Below, in pieces: positions 53,103 to 61,861 of a stretch of DNA of 64,000 nucleotides. Source of the DNA: Methanomicrobium sp. W14 (lineage in GTDB: Archaea > Halobacteriota > Methanomicrobia > Methanomicrobiales > Methanomicrobiaceae); NCBI RefSeq assembly GCF_017875315.1, contig NZ_JAGGMM010000001.1:124001-188000 (forward strand), in the 5' to 3' direction. The notes under the pieces were generated by a model. The model worked only from the letters and a program-made list of their open reading frames with translations. It was not told the DNA's origin and searched no databases. Within the stretch, counting starts at the first letter, position 1, and each line of letters starts with the position of its first letter. Position numbers and translations under genes: made by a program.

Positions 53103-55274
53103 TTATTTGATCTGATCCTGCCCATTTTCAGGAATTTCTATCGAGTATTCTACACCGGAAATGTTTTTCACTTCGATTTTACCTTCAAGCTGCTTTGTCA
53201 GGTTAAAGATAAGCTGCATGCCGAGAGACTCTGAATTCCTGTAATCGTATGAATTTGGGAATCCCCGGCCGTTATCTTTTATTTTCAGCAGATAACTGCC
53301 GTATTCATACTTTTGAAATTCCGTTATGATAGAGCCTCCGTTTTTGTCAAATGCATATTTAAGTGAATTCGTAAGGATTTCATTTATTATAAGCCCGCAG
53401 GGTATTGCGGTGTCTATGTCAAGGTTAATGTTCTCATCACATCTGCATATTATGCTGATGCTTCTTTCGTTTGCCCCGTATTCATCTGCAAGATGTGCCT
53501 GAAGTGTGGTTATATACTCCATAAAATTGATTTTGTCGATATTTTCTGATCTGTATAGTTTTTCGTGTATCATTGCCATTGAAAAAACCCTGCTCCTGCA
53601 GTCAAGAAGAATTTCATGGACTTCATTGTTTTCTGACTGCATATCTTTGAGTTTCAGGATGCTTGCTATTATCTGGAGGTTGTTTTTGACCCTGTGATGT
53701 ATTTCTTTGAGAAGAGTTTCTTTATCACTCAGGGAATTTATGATGCACTGCTTTTTCTGCTCTTCAGTTTCTTTAAGGGCGTCTTCAGTTTTAACAAGCT
53801 TTGTTATGTTTGAAATAACGCCTTCTATCAAAGAAATATTCCTGTTTTTATCTTTTATTGTTCTGCCCTGGTTCCATACCCACCTGATTTCCTTCCCGGT
53901 GGTGACGATTCTGTACCTTGTTTCAAAGAATCCGTCCCCGGTAAGTGATTTTTGAATGGTTTCTCTGAAATTTTGAAAGTCGTCCGGGTGAATTATGGAT
54001 TTGAGTTTTATCTTCTCTTTTGGTATAATATCCGAATGAGAATATCCTGTTAATTCATAAAATCCGTCGCTAATGAATTCAGTTGTAAATTCGTCATCTG
54101 TTCTGCACCTGTAGGCCATACCTGAAAAATTTTCCATTAGTTTTGAAAGTTTTTCTTCGGTTTTGCAGAGTGCTTCTTCAGTTTCTCTTAGTTTTTTAAG
54201 GTTAATGGCCACAAACCTTATCCCGTTGTTCTCTTTTTTTCTGGAAATTTGGCCAGAATACGCGATAATAGGAAATTTTTCCCCGTATTTTGACACTGCC
54301 GTAAATTCCGAAGTGTGTCCGGTTGACTCAGGATTCATATTTTTTAAAAATTCAGTGGCTCTGCTGCGGTCTTCCGGCACAAGCAGGTCCTGAATGTAAA
54401 CTCCTTTGTCCAGGTCATCCTCACTTATCCCGAAGGTTTCGGTGCCTTTTTTATTTATGAAGGTTATGCGCATGTCTTTATCGGCTTCAACTACGGACTG
54501 CGGGAGAAAATCTATAAGCTCTCTGAATTTTTCCCCGTTTTCCCTGATTTCGTCCAAAGCTTTGATGCAACCGGTTATATCTGAAAATTCGGCAATAGTC
54601 AGGTTTTGAAATTCTTCGTCTTTTTGCCATCTGCTGTTCATGAATGTGATGAAAAAGTTTTTGTAACCGTTTTGAGAGCCTTTTGTTTCTGCTTCAGCCA
54701 GAAGATATTTATTTTCTTTTTCTTTAAGTAAATTTTCAGATTTTTTTCTTATAATATCCCTTGATTTCCTGGAAAAAAACTTGCACTCTTCTAATCTCTT
54801 TCCTGAGATCTGTTCTTTGTCATACCCGAATTTTTCTGTAAAACCGTGACTTAAATCAGTTATGAGGCCGTCATTGTCAAAGACCATAAGAGGCTCATGT
54901 GAGTTTTCAATAAAAGTTTTCAGGCTGAATTTTTTGTTAGCCTTATTCAGTGTGTAGTATGCTACTGCTGATGTCGCTACAGCTATCAGGGCTGTTGTCA
55001 AAGCGGCGTAATACAGGAGGGCACCTGACTGAAAGTAGACAGGAAGCAAAATTATCAGAACAATCAGGCCGGCTGAAAAAAATATGCTCCTTTTGCGGTA
55101 AGATATTACGGCAGCAATAAAGGGAATATAATACAGCTGATTTGTAATAACTGCAAAATTCTCCGGCAGCCTCATATAACAATATATATTGGCAGATACG
55201 ACAGCAACGGTAAGCAGTATCAAAAATGCCTTATTTTTACCGGAAAACTCATTGTTGCACTCTGGATTCATCAT
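53103..55274 (-). CDS. membrane PAS histidine kinase (HisKA_2 type)
   Basis: A 723-aa sensor kinase. The N-terminal ~115 residues carry several membrane segments (FLILLTVAVVSANIYCY, QLYYIPFIAAVISY, YYAALTTALIAVATSAVAYY). Three PAS domains follow (TFIENSHEPLMVFDNDG; RELIDFLPQSVVEADKD; MENFSGMAYRCRTDDEF). The transmitter has the H-box EIHHRVKNNLQIIASILKL and the ATPase motifs NEILTNSLKYAF, DNGRGFP and LGMQLI. HisKA_2 kinases of this kind are common in methanogens and often work with DNA-binding-free regulators. The signal is unknown. Confidence 0.92.
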   Translation of the reverse strand: MMNPECNNEFSGKNKAFLILLTVAVVSANIYCYMRLPENFAVITNQLYYIPFIAAVISYRKRSIFFSAGLIVLIILLPVYFQSGALLYYAALTTALIAVATSAVAYYTLNKANKKFSLKTFIENSHEPLMVFDNDGLITDLSHGFTEKFGYDKEQISGKRLEECKFFSRKSRDIIRKKSENLLKEKENKYLLAEAETKGSQNGYKNFFITFMNSRWQKDEEFQNLTIAEFSDITGCIKALDEIRENGEKFRELIDFLPQSVVEADKDMRITFINKKGTETFGISEDDLDKGVYIQDLLVPEDRSRATEFLKNMNPESTGHTSEFTAVSKYGEKFPIIAYSGQISRKKENNGIRFVAINLKKLRETEEALCKTEEKLSKLMENFSGMAYRCRTDDEFTTEFISDGFYELTGYSHSDIIPKEKIKLKSIIHPDDFQNFRETIQKSLTGDGFFETRYRIVTTGKEIRWVWNQGRTIKDKNRNISLIEGVISNITKLVKTEDALKETEEQKKQCIINSLSDKETLLKEIHHRVKNNLQIIASILKLKDMQSENNEVHEILLDCRSRVFSMAMIHEKLYRSENIDKINFMEYITTLQAHLADEYGANERSISIICRCDENINLDIDTAIPCGLIINEILTNSLKYAFDKNGGSIITEFQKYEYGSYLLKIKDNGRGFPNSYDYRNSESLGMQLIFNLTKQLEGKIEVKNISGVEYSIEIPENGQDQIK

Positions 55275-55698
55275 TGTATTTATTTCACCCGGATGATGTC
55301 CTGTCAGTATGGGTAAATTATTATATTTAATAAAATATCCTGGTTATATATAAGTTTTGCAGGTTCCGTATAATCAGATTTTTATCTTTCAGATATTATA
55401 TAATATTGGGTCTGCGGGTATTTTTGACAGTTTCCTGGTATTCCTGACATTTAATATTATCACTCCGGGTTCAGGTATTGATATGCAGCGGATGAATGAA
55501 TCTGGAAAAATGCTGAAAAAGACTTTTCGTAATCGAGGTCTCCGGAGGGATGTATGTCTATGTACATTATGGTTGCGGGTGTTAACCTGCGTGAATTCTC
55601 TGCTGCGGTTGAACAGGAGTTCTTTGCCAGTTTTATTGTAGTTTTTGGTTCGTGCATACGATTGTATTTATACCTATTGCACCACAAATGTATAATGT
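55275..55698. promoter_or_regulatory. divergent regulatory region between kinase and RHH-acyl-CoA synthetase
   Basis: A 424-bp gap. The left end is strongly AT-rich (kinase promoter); the right end has the promoter and dyad of the synthetase gene. A plus-strand frame of about 90 codons in the middle has no sensible protein character and is not called. Confidence 0.5.
55669..55683 (+). promoter_or_regulatory. TATACC and TTGCACC promoter elements of the RHH-acyl-CoA synthetase gene
   Basis: TATACC (55669-55674) lies about 25-30 bp before ATG 55699 and fits a TATA box for a leaderless or very short-leader mRNA. TTGCACC (55677-55683) follows. The same pair, at almost the same distance, precedes the paralogue at 49803. 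Confidence 0.5.
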
Positions 55699-55705
55699 AT
55701 GGTGC
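55679..55705. promoter_or_regulatory. putative operator: GCACCA-N15-TGGTGC dyad over the start codon
   Basis: GCACCA at 55679-55684 and its exact complement TGGTGC at 55700-55705 form an inverted repeat with centres 21 bp apart, two helical turns. The right arm overlaps ATG 55699 and the left arm the expected start of transcription. This is a natural site for a ribbon-helix-helix dimer pair, and the gene itself begins with such a domain. Autoregulation is inferred. Confidence 0.45.
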
Positions 55706-57585
55706 GATTCTCTGTAACAATGGATGACAGTCTTGTCGAAAAAATAGACCGGACTGTCGGACTTTTGGGCAAGTCACGGTCCGAGTGGATAAACGGGGCC
55801 TGCGAAAATGAAATATCAGGTGCGTTTGCGCCAGGAGGAGGTCAGTGTGTTGAGAACCTTTTGCACCTCCGTGACAGGATACCGCAGGAAGCCCCGAACA
55901 TGACAGATTACGATACTCTGTACAAAAATTTTAAAATTGATGTACCCGAGTATTTCAACTTCGGATTTGATGTCATAGATACATGGGCCAAAATTGACAG
56001 AAACAAGAGGGCGATGGTCTGGGTGAACCAGAGCGGTTATGAAAAGACTTTTTCATTCAGGCAGCTTTCAAACCGTTCGAACCAGGCTGCGAATATGCTT
56101 CTTAAATACGGGATAAAAAAAGGCGACAGGGTTGCAATAATGCTTCCGCGTGTTCCCGAATGGTGGTTTTTTGCGACTGCATGCATCAAGATTGGTGCAG
56201 TATTTGTTCCGTGCCCGACAATGCTTACGTCAAAGGACCTTTTATACAGGACCAATGCCGCAGGGTTCAAGATGTTTATCACCGATATGGAGAATGCCCC
56301 GAAAATAGAGGAAATCTGTCCCCATTGTCCTTCCCTGCGTTCGCGCCTTGTCGTTGACGGGGAGAAAGAGGGCTGGATAAGCTACCTGGTGGAGCTTGAC
56401 TATCCTGCACCGGTATCAAGTAAACTTGTGACAACCGGACTTGAAAGGACAAGATCATCTGATCCTATGGTTATGTATTTCACTTCAGGAACCACTGGTG
56501 AAGCAAAGATGGTTCTGCACAACCATGCCCTCCCACTTGGTCATCTGACCACAGGCGCCTACTGGCTTGATCTTAAGATGAACGACGTCCACATGACCCT
56601 CTCTGATACAGGCTGGGCAAAATCATCGTGGGGAAAATTCTTTGGTCCCTGGATACAGGGTGCATGCAGTGTGGTCTATGATTACAGGGGGAAATTCAAT
56701 GCAACCGAAATCCTTCCGATACTTGAAAAGTATGAGGTTACCTCGTTCTGCTGTCCGCCTACAATCTACAGGATGCTTATAATGGCAGACCTTGACAAGT
56801 TTGACCTTACCTCCCTACGCCACTGCGTAAGTGCTGGTGAACCGTTAAATCCCGAGGTAATAAAAGTCTGGAAAGAGGGGACGGGACTTACAATATATGA
56901 AGGATACGGCCAGACAGAACTTACACTCTGTATCGGGACATTTCCGTGCATGAAGGCAAAACCCGGCTCTATGGGAAAACCTTCACCCGGCTGGAGAATC
57001 GAACTTCATGATGATGACGGAAACCCTGTAAAGCAGGGTGAACCCGGAAGAATCGCCGTTCACGTAAACCCGAAACCTGTGGGAATGTTTATGGAGTACT
57101 GCGACAATCCCGATGCGAACGCAGAGTCTTTCAGTGGTGATTTCTACTACACCGGTGACAAGGCTTACATGGACGAGGACGGCTATTTCTGGTTTGTCGG
57201 AAGGTCGGATGACGTCATAAAAAGTTCGGGATACAGAATAGGTCCGTTTGAAGTGGAATCTGCAATTATGGAGCACCCGAGCGTAAAAGAGGTGGCGGTT
57301 GTCGGATCACCCGATCCTATTAGGGGCATGGTGGTAAAAGCCTTTATTATCCTTAAAAACGGCTATGAACCGTCGGAGATCCTCATAAGGGATATCCAGA
57401 AGCAGGTAAAGCAGACAACTGCACCTTATAAATACCCGCGTTTAATCGAATTTGTTGATGAGCTTCCAAAGACGATTTCAGGAAAAATCCGCAGAAATGT
57501 TCTCCGTGATCATGAATTAAAAAAGCATATTGAGAGTCTGTCCTCTATAAAAGAAGAGATGCACGCAAAAAATCATCCTGAGTGA
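55699..57585 (+). CDS. AMP-forming acyl-CoA synthetase fused to N-terminal ribbon-helix-helix domain
   Basis: A 628-aa protein. Residues 1-45 are a ribbon-helix-helix DNA-binding domain (VRFSVTMDDSLVEKIDRTVG, then SRSEWINGACENEI). A linker of ~20 residues follows. The acyl-CoA synthetase (about 68-615) is very similar to that at 49803, with YFTSGTTGEAKMVLHN, GYGQTELTL and TISGKIRRNVL carrying the catalytic Lys. The two enzymes thus share the catalytic part but have unrelated DNA-binding heads, each presumably acquired separately. The start ATG 55699 lies about 28 bp after a TATA box. It might report acyl-CoA or acid supply to its own promoter; not proven. Confidence 0.9.
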   Translation: MVRFSVTMDDSLVEKIDRTVGLLGKSRSEWINGACENEISGAFAPGGGQCVENLLHLRDRIPQEAPNMTDYDTLYKNFKIDVPEYFNFGFDVIDTWAKIDRNKRAMVWVNQSGYEKTFSFRQLSNRSNQAANMLLKYGIKKGDRVAIMLPRVPEWWFFATACIKIGAVFVPCPTMLTSKDLLYRTNAAGFKMFITDMENAPKIEEICPHCPSLRSRLVVDGEKEGWISYLVELDYPAPVSSKLVTTGLERTRSSDPMVMYFTSGTTGEAKMVLHNHALPLGHLTTGAYWLDLKMNDVHMTLSDTGWAKSSWGKFFGPWIQGACSVVYDYRGKFNATEILPILEKYEVTSFCCPPTIYRMLIMADLDKFDLTSLRHCVSAGEPLNPEVIKVWKEGTGLTIYEGYGQTELTLCIGTFPCMKAKPGSMGKPSPGWRIELHDDDGNPVKQGEPGRIAVHVNPKPVGMFMEYCDNPDANAESFSGDFYYTGDKAYMDEDGYFWFVGRSDDVIKSSGYRIGPFEVESAIMEHPSVKEVAVVGSPDPIRGMVVKAFIILKNGYEPSEILIRDIQKQVKQTTAPYKYPRLIEFVDELPKTISGKIRRNVLRDHELKKHIESLSSIKEEMHAKNHPE

Positions 57586-57776
57586 ACGGGAAAAAGAGGA
57601 TAAATTTCCGGGTGCAGGACACGAAAATTGTGTAAGAGTCAGGAGAAAAGGGTAAACAAAAATGCACCCGGAAAAAATATATATTCCTTTTTTGTTACGG
57701 CTTCTGAAAACCCTCTGGTAAAATAACGTAAAAATCCGGTAATAAAAACCAAAGTTTATGTTCTAAAAAAGCAAAT

Positions 57777-57833
57777 AGGGTAAGGCAGGCGAGAGTTGCC
57801 AAGCCCTGCATTGCACATAAAGGTTATTTGTGC
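57777..57833 (+). repeat. partial tRNA-Leu 5' copy with two hairpins
   Basis: 57789-57805 matches the first 17 nt of tRNA-Leu (57865-57881) at 16 of 17 positions. It sits within a symmetric hairpin AGGG/GGCA ... TGCC/CCCT (57777-57807), followed by GCACATAA...TTATTTGTGC (57813-57833). The fragment does not fold as a full tRNA. It could be the remnant of a tRNA duplication, an attachment-site scar or a small structured RNA. Confidence 0.4.
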
Positions 57834-57864
57834 TCTTAATTGCAAAAAACAAGTTCTTATTGGA

Positions 57865-57949
57865 GCGAGGGTTGCCAAGCCAGGTCAAAGGCGTCAGGTT
57901 CAGGGCCTGATCTCGCAGGAGTTCGAGGGTTCGAATCCCTTCCCTCGCA
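57865..57949 (+). tRNA. tRNA-Leu (anticodon CAG)
   Basis: The acceptor stem is GCGAGGG/CCCTCGC. The anticodon stem CAGG/CCTG encloses TTCAGGG, giving anticodon CAG (Leu). A long variable arm, as expected for a class II tRNA, precedes the T-arm GAGGGTTCGAATCCCTT. The discriminator is A, CCA is not encoded and there is no intron; length is 85 nt. Confidence 0.95.
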
Positions 57950-58150
57950 TTTTTCTGTTCTGTTACAATCATTCTGTAAAGATTAAATTTTTCAGTTTGC
58001 GGTATCACAATGTTCTGAAATGTTACAAATGTCACCGGCCTGGCGATGCGATTATTGTTAGTAAATGTTGGTTTGGTGAGTAGGGGGGATTATAAGCAGA
58101 AAAAATATATGCAGGCGATAAAAAATGCCATCAGGTAGTTGAGATGTGGT

Positions 58151-58576
58151 ATGCCTGAAATTGTTTTTAATGATAAAAAGAAGGACCTTCCGGTTAACCA
58201 GTTACATTTCCTGTTCATGTCTGCAGGATGGTGCAAAAGCGCTGAAACACAGGAAATGATTTCAAATTTTAATCTGCCTTTTATAAATTCAACTCTCGTT
58301 ATTTCAGCATGGCATGAGGGCAGGCTTGTGGGAGTTGTCAGGGTATTGTCCGACAAAGTAATCAGGTCAGCTGTTTACGACCTGGTTGTTGATCCGAAAT
58401 TCCGGTGCAGAGGAATTGGAAAAGAATTGTTGGAGAGATGTGTCCGGAAGTTTCCCAAAACTGAGTGGATAGTCCAGACTAATGATGAAAATGTAAAGTA
58501 TTACCTAAAAAACGGTTTCATCAGGTATCCGGGAAATGTTCTCTTCAGACCTTCGGTATGGGACCCTGAATATTAA
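58151..58576 (+). CDS. GNAT family N-acetyltransferase
   Basis: A 141-aa acetyltransferase. Acetyl-CoA motif A is DLVVDPKFRCRGIGKELLERC, and KYYLKNGFIRYPGNVLF is the usual end strand. ATG 58151 is chosen; an upstream in-frame TTG at 58139 has no family support. The acceptor is unknown. It stands alone. Confidence 0.87.
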   Translation: MPEIVFNDKKKDLPVNQLHFLFMSAGWCKSAETQEMISNFNLPFINSTLVISAWHEGRLVGVVRVLSDKVIRSAVYDLVVDPKFRCRGIGKELLERCVRKFPKTEWIVQTNDENVKYYLKNGFIRYPGNVLFRPSVWDPEY

Positions 58577-58952
58577 GATAATTAAGATAAATTTCGAAAA
58601 ATTTATGGTGGTGGATAGTGGATAATCCTTGAGAATCTGCTTTCTCCTCTTTCGTAGTTTTCCCTGCAGTATGTGTGTGATGAGTCCCCCAAACGTTAAA
58701 TGTTTTTTTTAAATAAATGAATTCTCTCTTTTTTTGTTTATACTGGGGACTGTTTACTCATCACTAATGTCGCAAAACCGGCCTTCTCTTTTGATAATTA
58801 TAATCCTTCTTTTTTGCATATTTTTTTGCTGAAATAATTACTAAAGCAATAAAAAAATTATTTCATCATTAGTGATAGACGTAATAAAAATCCTTATGGA
58901 TTTACATAGAGGATTATCTATAAATAATATAGGATATGTATAAATAAAAAAA
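58577..58952. promoter_or_regulatory. intergenic region with a distant inverted repeat before the HTH-PAS gene
   Basis: A 376-bp AT-rich gap. ATCACTAATG (58760-58769) and its exact complement CATTAGTGAT (58867-58876) form an inverted repeat 107 bp apart. TATAAATA boxes lie at about 58919 and 58938 before ATG 58953. The repeat might be two sites for the regulator. No gene is seen in the gap. Confidence 0.4.
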
Positions 58953-59888
58953 ATGAATTGTGCCGAAGCTGTTCCTGAGAAGATTACCAGTCTCCTTAGA
59001 AAATATCCCCGTGGTCTGCCTGTAAAAGAGATAGCCGACGGGATTAACATGAACAGGATGTCTGTTGCCCGTCATCTGGACGTTATGCGCAGTGCAGGCA
59101 GGCTTGACATGATACAGTTCGGGCACGCCAAAATATATTCTTTATCAAACAGGATTCCCCTGTCAGAACTTCTTGATTATTCATCGGACTGTATTATTAT
59201 CCTGAATCAAAGCAAAAGGCTGATTTATGCAAATAAGAATTTCCTGGTATTTTCAGGAAAAAAAGAAACGGAAATAAAAGGCAAATGTTATACAGACGTT
59301 CTCGGGGATTTTTTTGACTCCGAGTACCTCAAGTCCAAAATATCCGGCCTGGCAGAAGGAGCAGAATGTTCCGGGAAATTTATTGTTGCAAAAAAATGCA
59401 CAAACGATTTTTACAACCTCAGGATTATTAAGACAGTTCTTCCTGACGGCAACCAGGGCTATACAGTTTTTTTTGCAGACAACTACAACCCGGGAACAGG
59501 TTCTGAAGATTATCTTGCATTAAACAGGATGTATGAAAATCTCCTGGGTCTCTATGAAGACCCAGTTTTTCTTATGGAAAACACCGGTTTAATCTGTTAT
59601 GCCAATCATTCCTGCCGTAATGCGTTTGGTTATATGCCCGAAGACCTTAAAATGAAGAATATTTCAATGCTGATGCCTCCCGGTGAAAGTATTATTGACC
59701 GCATAGACTCCGGTGATTTTGAAAAACGCAGAAAAATAGGGAACAGGGAGTTTTTGTTATTGAAAAGCCAGAGGTTCATATGCAAAAACGGCAATTCAAT
59801 TAATTTATCCGTTTTTATTGACAAAATTTATTCAGAATCAAAAAAATGCCGTATATACCAGGCGGTATGCAGGAAAGTTGCATTTTAA
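58953..59888 (+). CDS. winged-helix transcription regulator with two PAS domains
   Basis: A 311-aa cytoplasmic regulator. The N-terminal helix-turn-helix (residues ~8-62) is EKITSLLRKYPRGLPVKEIADGINMNRMSVARHLDVMRSAGRLD-type. PAS 1 begins at LLDYSSDCIIILNQSKRLIYANKNF, PAS 2 at YEDPVFLMENTGLICYANHSCRNAFGYM. This HTH-PAS design is common among methanogen one-component sensors; bound cofactor and target genes are unknown. Confidence 0.87.
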   Translation: MNCAEAVPEKITSLLRKYPRGLPVKEIADGINMNRMSVARHLDVMRSAGRLDMIQFGHAKIYSLSNRIPLSELLDYSSDCIIILNQSKRLIYANKNFLVFSGKKETEIKGKCYTDVLGDFFDSEYLKSKISGLAEGAECSGKFIVAKKCTNDFYNLRIIKTVLPDGNQGYTVFFADNYNPGTGSEDYLALNRMYENLLGLYEDPVFLMENTGLICYANHSCRNAFGYMPEDLKMKNISMLMPPGESIIDRIDSGDFEKRRKIGNREFLLLKSQRFICKNGNSINLSVFIDKIYSESKKCRIYQAVCRKVAF

Positions 59889-60035
59889 TAAGTGCAAAAT
59901 GAATAAATCTTAACAGGCAGGCTTTCTTTTAATGTTTTTTCAGGTCCTTCGAATGTTACCGTAATTGCTGTACCAGCGTATATTTTTTTGCATGTGACGC
60001 TTTTAAAGTCTCTTTTTCCGGTAAATCTGACAAAC

Positions 60036-60043
60036 TTTATTAT
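60036..60043 (+). promoter_or_regulatory. TATA box of the aldolase-family gene
   Basis: TTTATTAT is centred about 25 bp before ATG 60065, the distance expected for a leaderless archaeal mRNA. It supports ATG 60065 over the upstream in-frame start at 60044. Confidence 0.5.
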
Positions 60044-60064
60044 TTGGTAAATCCACGAATAAGT

Positions 60065-60982
60065 ATGTCTGTTGTATATGATATTGAAATTCCGGCCGAT
60101 GTTCCTGAGAGTATGAAGGCTTTATACGCCAGAAATTACCACATGATTACTCATGAAAGCGGCAGACTGATGCTTTTTGCAGGGGACCAGAAAATAGAGC
60201 ATTTAAACGATGATTTTTACGGGGAAGGCATCCATGAGGACGATTCCGACCCGGAACACCTGTTCAGGATAGCAAAAGAAGGAAGAATCGGTGTTTTTGC
60301 ATCCCAGCTTGGTCTTATCGCGAAATACGGGCGTGACTACAGTGATATACCCTATCTTGTAAAGCTCAATTCCAAGACAAATCTCGTAAAGACGGATCAG
60401 AAGGACCCTCTCAGCGTTCAGCTCTGGTCGGTAGAACAGGTCGCAAAGTTCAGGGACGTAAGCGGTCTGAAGATCGCAGGTGTAGGCTACACGATATACC
60501 TTGGAAGCGAATACGAGGACGTTATGCTCTCCGAAGCTGCAAAGGTTATATGGGATGCGCACCAGAACGGATTCATCGTGGTTCTCTGGATTTATCCGCG
60601 TGGAAAAGCAGTCAAAAATGAAAAAGATCCGCATCTTATAGCCGGAGCTGCAGGAACAGCTGCAACTCTGGGTTCGGATTTTGTCAAGGTAAACGCACCT
60701 AAAAAGGAAGGATTTGACCCGGCTGAACTTTTAAAGGAGGTGTCTCTTGCGGCAGGAAGGACACGCCTTGTATGTGCAGGTGGCTCGTCCACGTCAGCGG
60801 AAAAGTTCCTTTCGCAGCTTTATGACCAGATCCATACGGGCGGAGCTTCAGGAAACGCCACGGGAAGGAACATCCACCAGAAGTCCCTTTCGGAAGCAGT
60901 GAGGATGTGTAACGCCATATCCGCAATAACTATTGATAACGCGGACGTTAAGACGGCACTTAAAATCTACAATGAAGAATAA
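60065..60982 (+). CDS. class I aldolase family (FbaB/DhnA-like) protein
   Basis: A 305-aa TIM-barrel enzyme of the archaeal class I aldolase family. FAGDQKIEHLNDDF is the early substrate motif. LVKLNSKTNL, IVVLWIYPRGKAV and SDFVKVNAPK are successive barrel strands; the Lys in DFVKVNAP is the likely Schiff-base residue. LVCAGGSSTSAEKFLSQL is the phosphate-binding end. It could act as fructose-bisphosphate aldolase in gluconeogenesis, or as a related aldolase (for example of aromatic amino acid synthesis). Monocistronic. Confidence 0.82.
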   Translation: MSVVYDIEIPADVPESMKALYARNYHMITHESGRLMLFAGDQKIEHLNDDFYGEGIHEDDSDPEHLFRIAKEGRIGVFASQLGLIAKYGRDYSDIPYLVKLNSKTNLVKTDQKDPLSVQLWSVEQVAKFRDVSGLKIAGVGYTIYLGSEYEDVMLSEAAKVIWDAHQNGFIVVLWIYPRGKAVKNEKDPHLIAGAAGTAATLGSDFVKVNAPKKEGFDPAELLKEVSLAAGRTRLVCAGGSSTSAEKFLSQLYDQIHTGGASGNATGRNIHQKSLSEAVRMCNAISAITIDNADVKTALKIYNEE

Positions 60983-61087
60983 GACTTCTTTCAAATAACT
61001 TTTTTACTGCTTTTTGAGACTGTTTGTCCCCTAAAATCAAAAAACTGGAAAAAGATGAAGTGGTTTTCAGATTATATCCGAACGCCT

Positions 61088-61861
61088 TTAAAACCTTAGT
61101 CTCAGCATTATCGGGCAGTGGTCAGACCCGTATACCTGCGACATTATTGTAGACTCCACTATATTGTCCTTTAACTCCTCGTTTGCAAAGAAATAATCTA
61201 TTCTCCACCCTACGTTTCTGTCACGTGCCTTTGATTTAAGGTCCCACCATGTATAATAACCGGGCTCTTTCGTAAATATCCTGAAAGTATCGAGAAATCC
61301 TGCGTCAAGCAGCCTGTCAATCCACTGTCTCTCTTCAATAAGAAATCCGGAAACCTTTGAATTCTCGGAAGGTCTTGCAAGGTCGGTTTCGGTATGTGCA
61401 GTGTTGACGTCGCCGCAGATTATAACGTTATGACCTTCTTTGTGCAGTGCACTTGCTTTTTTCAGGCACTCATCGTAAAATCTCATCTTGTAGTTTAGCC
61501 GCTCTTTTGAAGCTTTCCCGTTTGGGAAATAGATATTAAAAAGGTAAAAATCAGGAAACTTCAAAATCAGGATTCTTCCTTCGCTGTCAAATTCAGGTAT
61601 GTCAAAACCTTTCTTTATTGACAGCGGCTCGTACTTCGAAAAACATGCGACACCGCTGTAACCTTTTTTTTCTGCTGATGAAAAATACGAAAAATATCCA
61701 TTGGGGTGCCTTAGTGATGAGGTAAGCTGATCTTCGTTTGCCTTTGTCTCCTGGACGCAGAGAACGTCAGGGGAATCAGATAATAAAAATTCGGAAAAAC
61801 CCTTTTTTGCAGCAGCCCTTATTCCGTTCACGTTCCAGGATACCAGCCTGTATTCAGACAT
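61088..61861 (-). CDS. xthA: exodeoxyribonuclease III (AP endonuclease)
   Basis: A 257-aa EEP-fold nuclease that cuts at abasic sites and trims 3' ends in base excision repair. LVSWNVNGIRAAAKKGF, CVQETKANEDQL (metal-binding Glu), ICGDVNTAHTETDLARP and GSDHCPIMLRL carry the catalytic residues. Length is typical. Monocistronic and convergent with the aldolase gene. Confidence 0.95.
   Translation of the reverse strand: MSEYRLVSWNVNGIRAAAKKGFSEFLLSDSPDVLCVQETKANEDQLTSSLRHPNGYFSYFSSAEKKGYSGVACFSKYEPLSIKKGFDIPEFDSEGRILILKFPDFYLFNIYFPNGKASKERLNYKMRFYDECLKKASALHKEGHNVIICGDVNTAHTETDLARPSENSKVSGFLIEERQWIDRLLDAGFLDTFRIFTKEPGYYTWWDLKSKARDRNVGWRIDYFFANEELKDNIVESTIMSQVYGSDHCPIMLRLRF

Noticed and set aside
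55357-55641. A 94-codon plus-strand frame between the kinase and the synthetase
   Set aside because: No protein-like composition or start signal, and it covers a probable promoter region.
55831-55842. GGAGGAGGT in the linker of the RHH-synthetase as an internal start signal
   Set aside because: No in-frame start codon at a suitable distance; it encodes a Gly-Gly-Gly linker.
57763-58035. A 90-codon minus-strand reading frame over tRNA-Leu
   Set aside because: It is the antisense of the tRNA and its flanks; the segment is a well-known false protein pattern and has no ribosome site.
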